DNA of 64,000 nucleotides, from positions 19,831-83,830 of the forward strand of contig JAXLYX010000022.1 in assembly GCA_046351215.1 (NCBI GenBank), given 5' to 3'. The stretch's first letter is position 1. Each line of letters starts with the position of its first letter. Shown here piece by piece: positions 34,123 through 41,898 of the stretch. A program made the translations under genes and the position numbers. The notes beneath the pieces are model-generated. The model made no database searches and had not been told where the DNA came from. It saw only the letters and a program-made list of their open reading frames with translations. Source of the stretch: JAXLYX01 sp046351215 (GTDB lineage: Bacteria > Myxococcota_A > Polyangia > Polyangiales > Houyiibacteriaceae).

Positions 34123-34148
34123 GCGGAAGCTCGGTCGCGGGCGCTCAG
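34119..34148. terminator. Inverted repeat containing both convergent stop codons
   Basis: CTGAGCG (34119-34125) and CGCTCAG (34142-34148) form a 7-bp stem with a 16-base loop. The TGA of the kinase gene and that of the opposing small gene lie within the arms. Confidence 0.4.
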
Positions 34149-34456
34149 AGCCCTGCGAGGATCGAGGCGACGCGCGTGGGCCTCCACTCGGGCTCGTCGG
34201 CCGGCGCCTCGCTGCCCGCGATCGCCCAGTACGATCCGTGACGGCAGAGCTTCCTCCCTCGACCGCCCTTCGAGACGACGAGGATCCCACCGTCGTCGGT
34301 CAGCCGCACGTCGACCCGACGGGCCTTCTCGGCGCGCAGCTCGAAGGACTTCCGGAGCTCCTCGCTCAGCCAGCGATGGCTCGCGACCGAGTCCGTGAGG
34401 AGCACGCAGTGCGCAGCCAACAGCACACGCTCGAGAGCGGATGACAGCTCGTCCAT
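34145..34456 (-). CDS. Small hypothetical protein
   Basis: A 103-residue protein, MDELSSALERVLLAAHCVLLT at its start and TRVASILAGL at its end. The N-terminal half is helical; the second half is beta-like (DVRLTDDGGILVVSKGGRGRK, HGSYWAIAGSE). No family is recognised. The ATG at 34456 is preferred: a GGGGGGA ribosome-binding sequence lies about 9 bases upstream. A longer reading from 34615 would place its start only 9 bp from the ATG of the divergent reading at 34625. It is probably real, as the frame keeps a coding-like third-position bias. Confidence 0.5.
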   Translation of the reverse strand: MDELSSALERVLLAAHCVLLTDSVASHRWLSEELRKSFELRAEKARRVDVRLTDDGGILVVSKGGRGRKLCRHGSYWAIAGSEAPADEPEWRPTRVASILAGL

Positions 34457-34651
34457 CGGTCGGTTCCCCCCGGCGATCGTCGCCTCGATCGCCGCGATCA
34501 CGGTAACCACGCATCTTGCAGGAGCAAGGGTCGCGAGCGCGTGGACGCGCGATCCTTCGATGCGCACGTCCACGTTGGGAGGCGTCACTCTTCCGCGCTC
34601 GGGATCCGCGCGCATCTTGATAAGATGGATGCCTCGATCGACGAGGCATGC

Positions 34652-36325
34652 ATGGAACGCGATCCCGAGCCCTGGTGGACGTCGACGTCCGTGTAACAGA
34701 TCTATCCTCGCTCGTTCGCCGATTCGAACGGCGACGGGATCGGGGATCTGTGGGGCGTCCTCGAGCGCCTCGACCACCTCCACGATCTCGGCGTGGAGAC
34801 GCTCTGGCTCTCGCCGTTCTTCGCGAGCCCGCAGGCGGACTTCGGCTACGACATCCAGGATCACACGCGCGTCGATCCCGTCATGGGAGACGACGACGTG
34901 CTCCGACGATTGATCGAGGCCGTGCACGCCCGGGGCATGAAGATCGTCTTCGACCTCGTGCTGAACCACACGTCGGATCGGCATCCGTGGTTCCTCGAGT
35001 CGAGGAGCTCGCGCTCGAATGCGAAGCGCGACTGGTACCTCTGGCGTGACGGTCGGGGCGAAGGCGGCGCGTCCCCTCCGAACAACTGGCATTCGATGCT
35101 CGGAGGCAGCGGCTGGAACCGGGACGAGGCGACGGGGCAGTGGTACTGGTCGAGCTTCCTCCCCTTCCAGCCGGACCTGAACTACCGGAATCCCGAGGTG
35201 AAGCAGGCGATGCTCGACGTCGTCCGCCACTGGCTCGGCCGTGGCGTCGACGGGTTCCGACTCGACATCTTCAACGCGATCTACAAGGACGCTTCCTTCG
35301 CGGACAATCCCTTCGCGCTCCGTCTCCTGCCCTCCGAGGACGACCCCTCGGGCTTCTTCCAGCGGCCGCTGCACACGATCGATCATCCGGACACGCTGGC
35401 CTTCGCCCGCGAGCTCCGGGCCGTGGTCGACGAGCACCGCGATCCGCCGCGCTTCCTCGTGGGGGAGGTCTTCGGCTCGCCCGAGTCGTTGCGTCGCTAC
35501 TGCGGCGAGAACGCGGACGGCTTGAACCTCGTATTCCTCTTCAAGACCCTGCGCACGCGCTTCCGATGCCGGGACTTCCGCGCCCTGATCGAGGAGTACG
35601 AGGCGCAGTTCCCGGAGCCCTTCGTCCCGACCTACGTATTCGGGAACCACGACCGTCCGCGCCTCGGCCATCGTCTCGACGGAGACCCGGAGAAGGCGAA
35701 GCTGCTCGCGACCCTCCAGCTCACGGCGCGTGGCGTCCCTTTCGTCTACTACGGGGAGGAGATCGGGATGCGTCATCATCCGATGCCCCTCGCCGAGGCG
35801 CTCGATCCGATCGCGGAGCGCTACCGTTTCGTCCCCGACTGGCTCGCCGGGCGCCTGGCGCACGCCGGCATCCTGCTCGCTCGGGACGAGTGTCGACGGC
35901 CGATGCAGTGGGATGCGAGCCGCCATGCGGGCTTCACGCGCCCCGACGTCGAGCCCTGGCTCGCGGTCGACCCGCGGTCTCGGGAGACGAACGTCGAGGC
36001 GCAGCGCGCTTCGGCCGGCTCGATCCTGAACACGTACCGCGCGCTCTTCCGCCTGCGACGGTCGGAACCTTCGCTACGGCTCGGCCGCCTCGAGCTCTTC
36101 GAGGCCGCGCGGCTCCCCGACGACGTGCTCGGCTATCGGCGAGCGACGTCCGACCGAGGCGCCGCGGTCGACGTCTTCCTCAACTTCGCGAGCCGCCGGA
36201 GGACGATCGCGATCGAGGAGGTCGCGGGCCGAACGGCGTTCCGCAGCCGGACAGGAGAGACACGGCCCGTTTCCGCGCGCGAGACGCTCGCTCCCTTCGA
36301 GGCGCTGGTCGTGCACCGGGCCTGA
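34652..36325 (+). pseudogene. GH13 alpha-glucosidase-like gene interrupted by an early TAA
   Basis: The reading frame encodes an oligo-1,6-glucosidase/alpha-glucosidase of about 557 residues: PWWTSTSV, then a TAA at 34694-34696 exactly where the family has Tyr in YQIYPRSF, then QIYPRSFADSNGDGIGDLWG without interruption to the end. All later GH13 motifs are intact: DLVLNHTS, GFRLDIFN (nucleophile Asp), FLVGEVFGS (acid/base Glu) and VFGNHDRPR. The likely start is ATG 34652 (GAGG upstream); an in-frame ATG at 34625 is alternative. A restart at GTG 34793 would lack the first beta strand. One base (TAC/TAT to TAA) separates it from a working gene: a very young pseudogene, a sequencing error, or read-through. 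Confidence 0.85.
34694..34696 (+). other. Nonsense codon inside the GH13 frame
   Basis: TAA stands between ...TSTSV and QIYPRSFADSNGDG. In GH13 relatives this residue is the Tyr of YQIYPRSF. The frame upstream (from 34652 or 34625) and downstream is the same, so no frameshift is needed. Confidence 0.9.
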
Positions 36326-36363
36326 CGTCAGGGTCGACTCGCGCGGCGCTCTCGTCTCAGGCC
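36319..36363. terminator. Reciprocal GGCCTGA/TCAGGCC at a convergent junction
   Basis: GGCCTGA (36319-36325, ends with the GH13 stop) pairs with TCAGGCC (36357-36363, the opposing stop). A separate perfect 12-bp palindrome, CCTGACGTCAGG (36321-36332), overlaps the left arm. Termination is plausible; the loop is long (31 bases). Confidence 0.35.
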
Positions 36364-37217
36364 TTCACGCCCGAGAGCGCGTGCGCGTCGGGCTCGTAGC
36401 CCGTGACGCCCTCGATCGGCGCGCCCGGCGCTCCGAAGACGGCGCGGAGCTTCGCGCGGAGGCCCTTCGCCCGGATCGCGTCGCGCGCGATGTCGACGAA
36501 CTCGTGCGCCTGGATCACGAAGGGATTGTGCGTCGTGAGGTTCTTCGTGAGGCCGTAGACGACCTTCTCGCCTTCCGGCTCGAACGTGCCGAAGAGCCTG
36601 TCCCAGACGATCAGGATGCCCGCGTGGTTCCTGTCGATGTACTGCGGGTTCGAGCCGTGGTGCACCCGATGGTGCGAGGGCGTGTTCATCACCCACTCGA
36701 TCGGGCCGAGCGTGCGGATCGTCTCGGTGTGGATCCAGTACTGGTAGAGGAGGCTGATCGAGCTCGCCACCACGATCCACTCGGGACGGAAGCCGAGCAG
36801 CGGCAGCGGCGCCCAGAAGATCGGGCCGAGGATCGGCGCCGTCCACGACTGGCGGAGCGCGGTCGCGAGCGTGTAGCGCTGGCTCGAGTGGTGCGCGACG
36901 TGACCGGCCCAGAAGAAGCGCACTTCGTGGCTGATCCGATGGTACCAGTAGTAACAGAAGTCCTCGGCGAAGAAGAGCGCGACGAAGGCGCCGAGCCCGG
37001 CCGCGAGCTCGAGGATGCGGTGCTCGTAGAGGAAGCCGAAGAAGGCGAGCTGGTAGCCCCGCGTGACCGCCTTCACCGCGAGGTTCCCGAGACCTCCCGA
37101 GAGGCTCGCGGCCGTGTCGGCGGGCTCGTAGGGATGGCCTCCGCGGAAGAGGACGAAGGCCTCGATCGCCATCGTCAGGACGAAGACGGGGATCGCGTAG
37201 TGCACGAGCTCGGTCAT
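36357..37217 (-). CDS. Sterol desaturase/fatty-acid hydroxylase superfamily protein
   Basis: A 286-residue integral membrane di-iron enzyme. It has four or five hydrophobic segments and all three His clusters: YHRISHE (HxxxH), GHVAHHSSQ (HxxHH) and SHHRVHHGS (HHxxHH). The histidines that bind iron are complete, so it should hydroxylate or desaturate a lipid (sterol, fatty acid or carotenoid-like) in the membrane. The ATG at 37217 overlaps the TGA of the TetR gene by four bases (ATGA), so the pair is one operon. Control is probably through the TetR protein and the palindrome upstream of it. Confidence 0.92.
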   Translation of the reverse strand: MTELVHYAIPVFVLTMAIEAFVLFRGGHPYEPADTAASLSGGLGNLAVKAVTRGYQLAFFGFLYEHRILELAAGLGAFVALFFAEDFCYYWYHRISHEVRFFWAGHVAHHSSQRYTLATALRQSWTAPILGPIFWAPLPLLGFRPEWIVVASSISLLYQYWIHTETIRTLGPIEWVMNTPSHHRVHHGSNPQYIDRNHAGILIVWDRLFGTFEPEGEKVVYGLTKNLTTHNPFVIQAHEFVDIARDAIRAKGLRAKLRAVFGAPGAPIEGVTGYEPDAHALSGVKA

Positions 37218-37840
37218 GTCGGCTTCCCTCCGGCGAGGAGCAGACGGGCGAGCTCCTCGATCTTCTCGAGCACGAGCGCCTCCTCGGCCGGGTCGACGTG
37301 GACCGACCGCTGCATGGAGAGGCCCTGCATGGCGTAGACGACGGCGCCGAAGAGCGCGCGCCCGAGCTCCGAGGACGCGAGGTCCGGGAAGAGCTCGCAC
37401 GCGCAGGCGCGGATGTTCTCCTGGTGCTGCTTCACGACCGGCACGAGGCAGGCGAGCAGCTCCGGATCCATCGGAGCCTCGGCGTAGAGGCGGTAGACGG
37501 CGAGCAGCTCGGGGCGGCAGAAGACGTCCCAGAGCTTGTGGATCGCGACGACGAGCGGCGCGTCCTGGGTGGAGGCGTGCGCGAAGGCCTCGCCGAACTC
37601 GACGAAGAGGTCGGCGAAGAGCTGCTCGGCCGCGGCCGAGACGAGCGCCGACTTCGTCGGGAAGTGCTTGAAGAGCGCCCCCTGCGACACCCCGGCCCGC
37701 TTCGTCACCTCGGTCGTCGTCGTGCGGGCGTAGCCGCATTCGACGAGGCTCGCGATGGTGGCGTCCAGGAGGGCGCGGCGCGTGGATTCACGGCGCTCGG
37801 TCTGGGTGCGGCGGGGAGCGGGGCAGAGCGAGTCGGGCAC
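37214..37840 (-). CDS. TetR/AcrR regulator of the desaturase operon
   Basis: A 208-residue TetR protein. The helix-turn-helix is at about residues 15-65: ESTRRALLDATIASLVECGY, then RAGVSQGALFKHFPTKSALV. The C-terminal ligand domain is all helical. GTG at 37840 (VPDSLCPAPRRTQ) is preferred: a longer reading from TTG 37876 would begin inside the perfect operator palindrome 37865-37886. The gene is first in an operon with the desaturase, and the palindrome lies 25-46 bp before the start, which fits self-repression. Ligands of such pairs are often lipids or the enzyme substrate; here it is unknown. Confidence 0.9.
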   Translation of the reverse strand: MPDSLCPAPRRTQTERRESTRRALLDATIASLVECGYARTTTTEVTKRAGVSQGALFKHFPTKSALVSAAAEQLFADLFVEFGEAFAHASTQDAPLVVAIHKLWDVFCRPELLAVYRLYAEAPMDPELLACLVPVVKQHQENIRACACELFPDLASSELGRALFGAVVYAMQGLSMQRSVHVDPAEEALVLEKIEELARLLLAGGKPT

Positions 37841-37864
37841 GGAGATCAGGATAGGGAGGGACAA

Positions 37865-37886
37865 AGAAAGTGACAAGTCACTTTCT
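37865..37886. promoter_or_regulatory. Perfect 22-bp palindrome, TetR operator
   Basis: AGAAAGTGAC-AA-GTCACTTTCT: perfect 10-bp arms with a 2-bp centre. It is AT-richer than its surroundings and 24 bp upstream of the tetR GTG start at 37840. The size and symmetry are those of a TetR dimer site overlapping its own promoter. The assignment to the adjacent regulator is inferred. Confidence 0.8.
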
Positions 37887-37957
37887 AAGTTGGAGACCTT
37901 TTCCTATCCGTGGACGGGGAGGGCCCGAGCTCGGGCCCCCTCGCGCCGGCCTGCGGC

Positions 37958-38512
37958 TCACTGCGCGGGAGCCGGCACCGCGAGCGTCGCCTCGAAGGCG
38001 AAGGCCTCGGGGAGGCCGCCCGAGTCGACCGTCGTATGTCCCTCGATCTTCAGCTGGATCGTGCGCTGCGCACGGTCGATCGCCTGGACCTCGACGCGGG
38101 CGTCGCGGACGTCGACGCGCTGGCCGAAGCTCTCGCCCATCTCGAAGACGACGGGGCCGGTCGTCACGTCGCGGGCGCCGACGACGAAGGGGGCGCCGAG
38201 GTTGAGGGTCACGCCGAAGGCCTGGTCGCCCGTGCCGAAGTAGGCGACGAGGCGGCCCTGGTCGGGATCCCAGGTCGTCATGTCGGCGTAGTCCGGCGAG
38301 AGGGCCCCACCGATCGAGCGCGGGAGGCCCACCCCTGCGATCGTGAGCGTCCCGGCGGAGACCCGCGAGGTCGCCTCGCCCCCGCTCGTGGGAGCGACGG
38401 AGGCCGCGGCCGACGCGGAGGTCGTCGTGGCCTCGGTCGAGCCGGAGGAGGAGCCACCGCAGGCGGCGAGCAGGGAGATCAGGACGAGGGACGAGAGACG
38501 GCTTCGGTTCAT
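37958..38512 (-). CDS. Lipoprotein, unknown function
   Basis: A 184-residue lipoprotein (MNRSRLSSLVLISLLAACGG, lipobox LAAC, Cys18). A Ser/Thr/Ala-rich tether of about 30 residues (SSSGSTEATTTSASAAASV) leads to a beta-rich domain from about residue 50 that has no Cys (ADMTTWDPDQGRLVAYFGTG). No family is recognised. It stands alone: 119 bp from the Nudix gene upstream and 117 bp from the tetR start downstream. Confidence 0.7.
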   Translation of the reverse strand: MNRSRLSSLVLISLLAACGGSSSGSTEATTTSASAAASVAPTSGGEATSRVSAGTLTIAGVGLPRSIGGALSPDYADMTTWDPDQGRLVAYFGTGDQAFGVTLNLGAPFVVGARDVTTGPVVFEMGESFGQRVDVRDARVEVQAIDRAQRTIQLKIEGHTTVDSGGLPEAFAFEATLAVPAPAQ

Positions 38513-38631
38513 GGCGATCGATCCTCTGGGCGGGAGTCTTCCGTCTCACGCGAGGGGGAGACGGTGCGCCGCGACGATAGCGAGGCCCTCCTCCCGGCCA
38601 CAAGGCCGTCGCCGAAGGCGTGCCCTCTCCC

Positions 38632-39165
38632 TCACTTCTCGCCGACGAGGGCCCACGCGGCCAACGTCATCCCATCCCAGATCGTGCCGTCCCGGATCTT
38701 CCGCTTCACCTCGTCCGCCGTCAGCCGATGGATCGTGAAGCTCTCCGTGTCGTCGCCCTTCGGCGGCTCGGGCATCGCGACGAGCCCCGTCGCCCGGAAC
38801 ACGTGGCAGATCTCGTCGACGAGGCCGTTGCAGGGATTGTGGCTCCCGAGGAGCTCGAGGCTCCCTTCGTAGCCGGTCTCCTCGGCGAGCTCGCGCACGG
38901 CCGCCACCGCGGGCTTCTCGTCCGCGTGCATGCCGCCCGCGGGGAACTCGAGCGAGAACCGATCGGAGAGATACCGGTACTGCTCGACCAGCACGAAGCG
39001 ACCGTCGTCGAGCACGGGTACGATCATCACGCTGCCGTGCGTCGACACGTAGAAGTACTGCCCCGTCGTGCCGCCCTCGCGCTCGAAGACGTCGCGGCGG
39101 TACCGCCAGAAGGGGTTCTCGTGGAGGACCTCGGTGGAGAGACGCTTCCAGCGGACGAGTGCCAT
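38632..39165 (-). CDS. Nudix hydrolase, ADP-ribose pyrophosphatase-like
   Basis: A 177-residue Nudix enzyme that hydrolyses nucleoside diphosphates linked to another moiety. The Nudix box is complete: GGMHADEKPAVAAVRELAEETGYEG by spacing (key residues GG, E, REL, EE, G; about residues 75-99). The preceding FVLVEQYRYLSDRFSLEFPAG and the order of strands resemble ADP-ribose pyrophosphatases (MutT/NudF group). The metal-binding Glu residues in RELAEETG are kept. ATG 39165. Possible roles are ADP-ribose or NADH clean-up; the exact substrate is not fixed by the sequence. Confidence 0.92.
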   Translation of the reverse strand: MALVRWKRLSTEVLHENPFWRYRRDVFEREGGTTGQYFYVSTHGSVMIVPVLDDGRFVLVEQYRYLSDRFSLEFPAGGMHADEKPAVAAVRELAEETGYEGSLELLGSHNPCNGLVDEICHVFRATGLVAMPEPPKGDDTESFTIHRLTADEVKRKIRDGTIWDGMTLAAWALVGEK

Positions 39166-39232
39166 CGCCCGAACATGACACGGCCGGCGGAATCGATCCG
39201 CCGGCCGTGGTCGTGGTCCCGGCTCGTGGGCC

Positions 39233-39532
39233 TCAGGCGCTCCGCTCGATCACCATCATGACGGACGCGAAGTCGTCGATGTCGCCGTCGGGCAGCGCCT
39301 CGCCGTAGAGATCGGCGAGCGCCATGTTCACGATCAGCTCGAGGTTCGCGTCCTCGTGGCCGAGCTCGCGGGCTCCGACCCACGCCCGGGCCATCGCCAG
39401 GCGCCAGCGTTCCGTGCTGGTCCAACCTTCTCCGTGGGGCTCGATGACCCAGTCGGCGGCGAGCAGGTTCGCGGCCGGACCGCGCACGTCCACCCAAGTC
39501 GATGGAGACCCATCCGTTCGAACCGAGATCAT
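39233..39532 (-). CDS. Small hypothetical protein
   Basis: A 99-residue protein, MISVRTDGSPSTWVDVRGPA at the start and DDFASVMMVIERSA at the end. It looks like a small alpha/beta fold with an acidic C terminus (LYGEALPDGDIDDF). ATG 39532 is chosen because sequence before it (MVVEWAKLPHRF...) is basic and not obviously coding. No family recognised. The next gene upstream is divergent, 266 bp away. Confidence 0.55.
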   Translation of the reverse strand: MISVRTDGSPSTWVDVRGPAANLLAADWVIEPHGEGWTSTERWRLAMARAWVGARELGHEDANLELIVNMALADLYGEALPDGDIDDFASVMMVIERSA

Positions 39533-39664
39533 GACGCCCCTCCTTCCGAGGTCCGGACGACTCCGGCACCCCGCCCCACGGAACGCCCCGAAACGGTGGG
39601 GGAGCTTCGCCCACTCCACCACCACGTCGGATCCGTTCGCACAGCCTCACACCCGCGCTTGCAT

Positions 39665-39691
39665 CGATCAATCCCCGCTTGGGGAGGATCG
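39665..39691. promoter_or_regulatory. Hairpin in the largest gene-free gap
   Basis: TCCCC-GCTT-GGGGA (39672-39685) is flanked by CGATC (39665-39669) and GATCG (39687-39691), an interrupted stem. It lies in the 266-bp gap 39533-39798 between two divergent genes. It could be a leader structure or operator. Nothing else in this gap is recognisable. Confidence 0.3.
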
Positions 39692-39798
39692 ACCGATCGT
39701 GGCCGCTTCAGCCGATACGGAGGTCGGCTTCGTGACGCGGCTCGGCGAAGAGCGCTCGTTCGTGTGCGACTTGTCGTGGCGGAGCCCCGCGAACGACG

Positions 39799-40230
39799 AT
39801 GCCCTCCATGGACTCCGCGACGAACGCTCCCGCCCATCCGACGCTGCTACGCGCGATCTGCGTCGGCTTCGCGCTCTCCTCCTTCGCGCTCGGCGGATTC
39901 ATGCTCGTCGATCCCTCGGCCTTCTGGAGCGCGATGGGCATCGAGACCTCGCCGCTCGTCGCGTCGCTCTACGCGGGCGGCATCGTCGGCGAGGGGGCGA
40001 TGTTCGCGCTCTGTGCACGGAGGCCGCTCCGTTACCTCGTCTTCTTCGAGTACATGGTCGTCTACAAGACGGTGGCCTGCCTCGCCTTCGCGCGCGTCCT
40101 CGCCTCGCTCGCGGTCGTTCCGCACGGCGCGGCCTCGATCCTCTTCGGCTGGGGCGTCGCCGGCGCGGCTTCCGCGTGGATCGCCTGGCGGGACCCCACC
40201 CGTTGCTCCGCCCCCGCGCCCCGCGTATGA
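39799..40230 (+). CDS. Small four-helix membrane protein, unknown function
   Basis: A 143-residue membrane protein with four hydrophobic helices (about residues 18-37, 52-70, 80-99, 107-128). Segments such as PSAFWSAMGIETSPLVASLYAGGIVGEGAMF and FFEYMVVYKTVACLAF recall small DoxX/DUF4345-like membrane proteins; this is a weak resemblance. ATG 39799; an in-frame ATG at 39808 is possible. The stop overlaps an ATG (40227) of the next gene's frame, so the two may be co-translated. Confidence 0.65.
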   Translation: MPSMDSATNAPAHPTLLRAICVGFALSSFALGGFMLVDPSAFWSAMGIETSPLVASLYAGGIVGEGAMFALCARRPLRYLVFFEYMVVYKTVACLAFARVLASLAVVPHGAASILFGWGVAGAASAWIAWRDPTRCSAPAPRV

Positions 40231-40253
40231 CTGGCCCACGTCGCGAGGGCCCC

Positions 40254-40628
40254 ATGAATTGTCCGAAGTGCAAGGGATCGATGGAGAGCGTCGTCTTCGA
40301 GACCGTCGAGGTCGACCGGTGCACGTCGTGCAAGGGCCTCTTCTTCGACGGCCACGAGGCGGAGAAGCTCCGGAAGGTGAAGGGCTCCGAGTCGATCGAC
40401 GTCGGCGAGGCGGCCGTCGGCAAGGCGCAGAACACGAACGATCGGATCCGGTGTCCCCGCGACACCACCCCGATGGTCCGCATCGTCGATCCGAAGCAGC
40501 CTCACCTCTGGCTCGAGACCTGTCCCGTCTGTCACGGCACGTTCTTCGACGCCGGCGAGTTCCGCGATTGGAAGAACGAGACGGTGCTCGATCTCGTGAA
40601 GAGCTTCTTCGCGAAGGCGCGTCACTGA
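40254..40628 (+). CDS. Double zinc-ribbon protein (zf-TFIIB-like)
   Basis: A 124-residue protein with two zinc ribbons: MNCPKCKGSMESV with DRCTSCKGLFFD (about residues 2-28), and IRCPRDTTPM with LETCPVCHGTFFDAGEF (about 65-103). The CxxC...CxxC spacing and the hydrophobic GLFFD/GTFFD after each second pair are typical of the zf-TFIIB family (PF13453). In the second ribbon CPRD replaces the first CxxC, so one ligand is lost or supplied otherwise. ATG 40254 has GCGAGGG upstream; ATG 40227 (ATGA overlap with the previous gene) would add nine residues. The role is unknown. It overlaps the convergent gene by 7 bp. Confidence 0.85.
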   Translation: MNCPKCKGSMESVVFETVEVDRCTSCKGLFFDGHEAEKLRKVKGSESIDVGEAAVGKAQNTNDRIRCPRDTTPMVRIVDPKQPHLWLETCPVCHGTFFDAGEFRDWKNETVLDLVKSFFAKARH

Positions 40629-41281
40629 GTCGGAGCGCGCTCCGGGTACCACTCGGCGCGCATGCGCGTCTCGGTCGGTGACCAGTCGATGATCTCGACG
40701 ACCGCGTTGCGTGCACCGCTCGCGCGGTAGGCCGCCTGCACCGCGCGCGCGTTCGCGCGCATGTAGAGCTTGTCGAAGAGGTAGGGCGGGGCGGTGATGC
40801 GCGTCAGCGTGCCGTTCTCGCGGATCTCGATGTCGTAGGAGGAGCCCTGGTGGAAGTTCCTCCACCGCCGCTCCGCGCCGCCCGCGAGCTTCTCGGGCGA
40901 GGCGACCGTCATCAGGATCCGGTACGTCGGCGAGGCGAACGTCGCCTCGCTGACCTTCGTCACCCACTCGAGGAAGGCCTCGTCCTGTTTGAAGATCTGG
41001 TCGGCGATCGCCATGTAGATGCAGGCCGTGATCACCTCGGGCACCCAGGTCGTCATCGGGACCGGATCGCGGACGTAGTCCTGGAGGAGCAGCGGGAGGC
41101 CCTTCGGGTCGAGCTGCTTCGGCGCCTTCTGCAGCGCCTCGCGGTACATCGAGGCCTTGCTCTCGCACGTGGGGTACGAGCGGATGCCGTCCGGGAGGCT
41201 CGCCAGGTAGCGCGAGACTCGCGGGTACGCGGCGGCGTCGACTTCTTCCACGGGGCCTCTCTCGTCGTGCGGGACCCGCAC
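40622..41281 (-). CDS. TIGR02265/DUF2378-like myxobacterial protein
   Basis: A 219-residue soluble protein. Features that suggest the myxobacterial paralogous family TIGR02265 (DUF2378) are LPDGIRSYPTCESKASMYREAL, PVPMTTWVPEVITACIYMAIAD, FLEWVTKVSEATFASPTYRILM and SPEKLAGGAERRWRNFHQGSSYDIE. Many such paralogues exist in myxobacteria and their function is unknown. The start is GTG at 41281, with GTG 41251 (VEEVDAAAYPRV) as an alternative. It is divergent from the His-rich gene (83 bp). Confidence 0.6.
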   Translation of the reverse strand: MRVPHDERGPVEEVDAAAYPRVSRYLASLPDGIRSYPTCESKASMYREALQKAPKQLDPKGLPLLLQDYVRDPVPMTTWVPEVITACIYMAIADQIFKQDEAFLEWVTKVSEATFASPTYRILMTVASPEKLAGGAERRWRNFHQGSSYDIEIRENGTLTRITAPPYLFDKLYMRANARAVQAAYRASGARNAVVEIIDWSPTETRMRAEWYPERAPTQ

Positions 41282-41305
41282 AGGGTAACCGCTCGGCGGC
41301 GCGCT

Positions 41306-41334
41306 GCGGAAGGTGGAGCCTTGCCCCCTTCCGC
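41306..41334. promoter_or_regulatory. 8-bp inverted repeat upstream of the His-rich/TonB operon
   Basis: GCGGAAGG-13 bases-CCTTCCGC, perfect arms, 30 bp upstream of the ATG at 41365 and inside the 83-bp divergent gap. It is a candidate operator for a metal-responsive regulator; I cannot match it to a known Zur, Fur or NikR box. Confidence 0.4.
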
Positions 41335-41364
41335 GCGCGTGTCGGAGCCTGTACGCTGGATCCG

Positions 41365-41841
41365 ATGAGGCGGCCCGCCGCAGCGAGACCCCCGACGCCG
41401 AGGGAGAACGGGCGCGAGCTGCACGCCGTGCTGCTCCTCTTCGTCTGGCTCGCGGGCGTCGAGGCGCTGCCGCTCCGTCATCAGCTGCTGCACGCCGCGC
41501 TCGGTGCGCACGACCACGGCGAGGCGGGCTTCCACGTCCATTCGGACGGGACCCGCCACGCGCATGCCACGGCGGCGAGCCGAGCGACGGCCGGGCGCGA
41601 GCTCACCCTCGCGGCCGCGGCCTCGTTCGGCAGCCACGGCCACGGAAGCCTCGCTCACCGATCGCTGCTCTTCCCGGCGCCGCCGTTCGCGATGCCGACC
41701 GTGCCCTCCGCGCTCTTCGCGTACCTGCTCGCGGCACTCTGTGTCGTGGCCGCGGTAGCCCGCGAAGCCACGACCGCGGCCCGCGCCCGCGGTCCTCCGT
41801 CGGGCCGACTCACCTTCGCGTCGAGTCCGCTCGGAGCCTGA
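41365..41841 (+). CDS. His-rich membrane protein, first gene of the TonB operon
   Basis: A 158-residue protein with a hydrophobic segment near residues 21-36 (AVLLLFVWLAGVEALPL, signal or anchor). A His-rich stretch follows (LRHQLLHAALGAHDHGEAGFHVH, then TRHAHA and SHGHGSLAHRS; at least 12 His in 100 residues), and a second hydrophobic helix (about 114-134, SALFAYLLAALCVVAAVA). The Pro/Ala-rich ends are disordered. His patches of this kind bind zinc, copper, nickel or cobalt in periplasmic accessory proteins. It lies 57 bp before the TonB-dependent receptor, so a role in handling that receptor's ligand is likely. No family is recognised. Confidence 0.65.
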   Translation: MRRPAAARPPTPRENGRELHAVLLLFVWLAGVEALPLRHQLLHAALGAHDHGEAGFHVHSDGTRHAHATAASRATAGRELTLAAAASFGSHGHGSLAHRSLLFPAPPFAMPTVPSALFAYLLAALCVVAAVAREATTAARARGPPSGRLTFASSPLGA

Positions 41842-41898
41842 TCGTCGATCGGGGGCCGGCGCTCGGCGTCGTGTCGACCCCATGCGAATCCGACTTCC

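Noticed and set aside
30193..34290. A 1365-residue open frame on the minus strand across the PknK-like gene
   Set aside because: Same reason: antisense shadow with charged low-complexity sequence. The plus strand has clear kinase and Walker motifs.
34613..34627. CATCTT-GAT-AAGATG, a palindrome joining an ATG on each strand
   Set aside because: Would require two genes to start 9 bp apart. SD sequences favour starts at 34456 and 34652 instead. Also noted: ATGCCTCG-ATCGA-CGAGGCAT at 34629-34649, which falls between these starts and may be chance.
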